From the NCBI GenBank assembly GCA_016202915.1, contig JACQNT010000193.1, positions 1 through 6,759 on the forward strand: a stretch of 6,759 nucleotides of DNA, read 5' to 3'. Made by a program: the position numbers and the translations under genes. Of the stretch, positions 5,730 to 6,759 are shown piece after piece. The DNA comes from Acidobacteriota bacterium (GTDB taxonomy: Bacteria; Acidobacteriota; Polarisedimenticolia; Gp22-AA2). Every line of letters begins with the position of its first letter. Within the stretch, counting starts at the first letter, position 1. Under the pieces are notes generated by a model. It saw only the letters and a list, made by a program, of their open reading frames with translations. It was not told the origin of the DNA and did no database searches.

Positions 5730-5753
5730 CCCGCGTTCGCCGCGCCGCGACGA

Positions 5754-6134
5754 TCAGGATGTCGTGCTCTCGTCGCTGTCCAGGGAGGCCCGCCGCGCGT
5801 CTTCCAGGACCCGGAGCGCTTCCTCCGCCTCCTCCTCCGGAACATAGACGCCGAAGGCGGTCTTGATCGGAACCATCAGGCCGGCCGCGCGATTGAACGG
5901 CTGCTCGGGGTCGATCGGGTGCGCCACGTCGCTCTCGTCGTGGTAGGCCAGGATCGGGTGAAAGCCGGCGCTTTGCAGCAGGGCGTGGGCCAGCGCCGCC
6001 TCCTGTCGCAAAGGCTCGAGGACCACTTCCCGTTTGCCGGCAAGCAGGCTGCCGCAGGAGCGGCAGGTGGCCTCGCCCTCGCCCAGGTCCGCTCCGCAGG
6101 AGGGGCACCTTCCGGGACCTGTCATGTCCGGCAT
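5754..6134 (-). CDS. Zinc-ribbon protein with DUF2007-like domain
   Basis: This 126-residue protein begins with a zinc ribbon, CPSC at 10-13 and CRSC at 24-27 (CX2C-X10-CX2C), which would bind one structural zinc. The remainder matches the pattern of DUF2007, the small alpha/beta domain called a putative signal-transducing protein. EVVLEPLRQEAALAHALLQSAGF forms a strand and helix, followed by a central insert. It ends with FGVYVPEEEAEEALRVLED, the typical closing strand and helix. No signal peptide or membrane segment is visible. The biochemical function of the family is not established. It lies 24 bases downstream of the TatD gene on the same strand and is probably cotranscribed with it. ATG 6134 is used here. 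ATG 6125 (residue 4) has a better-spaced AGGA and may be the true start. It converges with the ketosynthase operon, and I see no clear hairpin terminator in the 24 bases between them. Confidence 0.72.
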   Translation of the reverse strand: MPDMTGPGRCPSCGADLGEGEATCRSCGSLLAGKREVVLEPLRQEAALAHALLQSAGFHPILAYHDESDVAHPIDPEQPFNRAAGLMVPIKTAFGVYVPEEEAEEALRVLEDARRASLDSDESTTS

Positions 6135-6158
6135 CCTACGCGCCGCGCGGTCTTCGCG

Positions 6159-6759
6159 TCAATCGCGAGGCCCCGGCGCCGAGGGGGGCAGCCGGAAGAC
6201 GGCCTCGAGATTGCGCGTCGCGGCGGCGCCGACCTCGCCCGCCGTCAGGCCCTTGAGCGCGGCGATCTTCTCCGCCACGTGGACGACACGGGCCGGCTCG
6301 TTCCGTGTGCCGCGGTGCGGGTGGGGCGTCAGGTAGGGAGCGTCGGTCTCCGTGAGGATCCGGTCGAGCGGCGCGTACGCCGCCGCCGCGGCCACGGCGC
6401 GGGCGTTCTTGAAGGTGACCGGGCCCGCGAACGACAGGTGGAAGCCGAGGTCGAGACAGAGCCTCGCCTCGTCCGTCCCGCCGGAGAAGCAATGGAACAC
6501 GCCGCCGATCTCCGAGGCCCGCTCCTCCCGAAGGATCGCCAGGGTATCGGGCCACGCCTCGCGCGTGTGGATCACGACAGGCAGGCGCAGCTCGCGCGCC
6601 ATGAGGACCTGCTCGCGGAAGACCGCCCGCTGGACCTCCCGGGGCGTCAGGTCGTAGTGGTAGTGGAGGCCGATCTCGCCGATCGCCACGGCCTTCGGGC
6701 GCCGGGCCGCGTCGCGGTTGGCGCCCGCCACCTCCGGAGTCCAGTGCCTGGCCTCATGC
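6159..6759 (-). CDS. TatD-family metal-dependent hydrolase, N-terminus cut by window edge
   Basis: About 200 residues of a TatD/YcfH-type TIM-barrel hydrolase are present; the full family length is about 255-265. The frame is open to the right edge, and HEARHWTPE there matches the family's HPHEA segment. The internal GTG at 6731 is therefore not the start, which lies outside the window. Metal and active-site blocks follow in order: GEIGL with its metal-binding Glu, VIHTREA with His, FHCFSGG with His, and LTETDAPYLTP with Asp. All expected ligands are present. The Asp that usually follows GEIGL is His here (GEIGLHYHYD). TatD proteins act in the cytoplasm as 3'-5' exonucleases on DNA or RNA, or as related deacylases such as D-aminoacyl-tRNA deacylases. 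The substrate cannot be assigned from sequence alone. This is a housekeeping-type gene and is unlikely to belong to the biosynthetic cluster. Confidence 0.93.
   Translation of the reverse strand, partial: HEARHWTPEVAGANRDAARRPKAVAIGEIGLHYHYDLTPREVQRAVFREQVLMARELRLPVVIHTREAWPDTLAILREERASEIGGVFHCFSGGTDEARLCLDLGFHLSFAGPVTFKNARAVAAAAAYAPLDRILTETDAPYLTPHPHRGTRNEPARVVHVAEKIAALKGLTAGEVGAAATRNLEAVFRLPPSAPGPRD

Noticed and set aside
5730..5753. Possible bidirectional terminator between the converging operons
   Set aside because: The 24 bases are GC-rich, but I could not find a convincing stem-loop or T-run.
1..6759. CRISPR array, tRNA, rRNA, insertion sequence or attachment site
   Set aside because: No spaced direct repeats, transposase, integrase or RNA gene pattern was found. 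The only repeats are the short in-frame coding ones.

Overview
The window is very GC-rich bacterial DNA with a strong G/C bias at third codon positions, several GTG starts and genes packed with overlaps of 1 to 4 bases. This fits a high-GC soil or sediment bacterium, such as Acidobacteriota or a related deep-branching phylum. No rRNA, tRNA or marker gene fixes the taxon, so that is an impression from composition and gene content. No stretch longer than about 75 bases lacks a gene.

The centre (1 to 5729) looks like a small type II fatty-acid/polyketide-style locus, split by a 74-base divergent control region (2077-2150). The leftward arm encodes an acyl carrier protein, a family 2 glycosyltransferase and a B12-binding-type radical SAM protein that runs off the left edge. 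The rightward arm encodes a hotdog-fold dehydratase-like protein, a ketosynthase with an intact Cys-His-His-Lys set, a thioredoxin-coupled-type arsenate reductase (LMW-phosphatase fold), and a second ketosynthase homologue that has lost all three catalytic Cys/His residues. Each junction in the rightward arm is a stop/start overlap, so the four genes are probably cotranscribed and translationally coupled.

The working model is inferred. The intact KS and the degenerate KS form a KS/chain-length-factor-like heterodimer. It extends a chain held on the carrier protein; the hotdog protein acts on the intermediates, and the glycosyltransferase and radical SAM protein tailor the product. This resembles the logic of aryl-polyene and flexirubin clusters. 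No ketoreductase, acyl-activating enzyme, thioesterase or exporter is visible, so other parts must lie left of the window or elsewhere. The embedded arsenate reductase is the odd member and the best lead for something undescribed.

The right end (5754 to 6759) is housekeeping-like and on the minus strand: a TatD-family metal-dependent hydrolase, cut by the window edge at its N-terminus, followed by a zinc-ribbon protein with a DUF2007-like domain. This pair converges on the biosynthetic operon with only 24 bases between them, and it marks the right boundary of the cluster.
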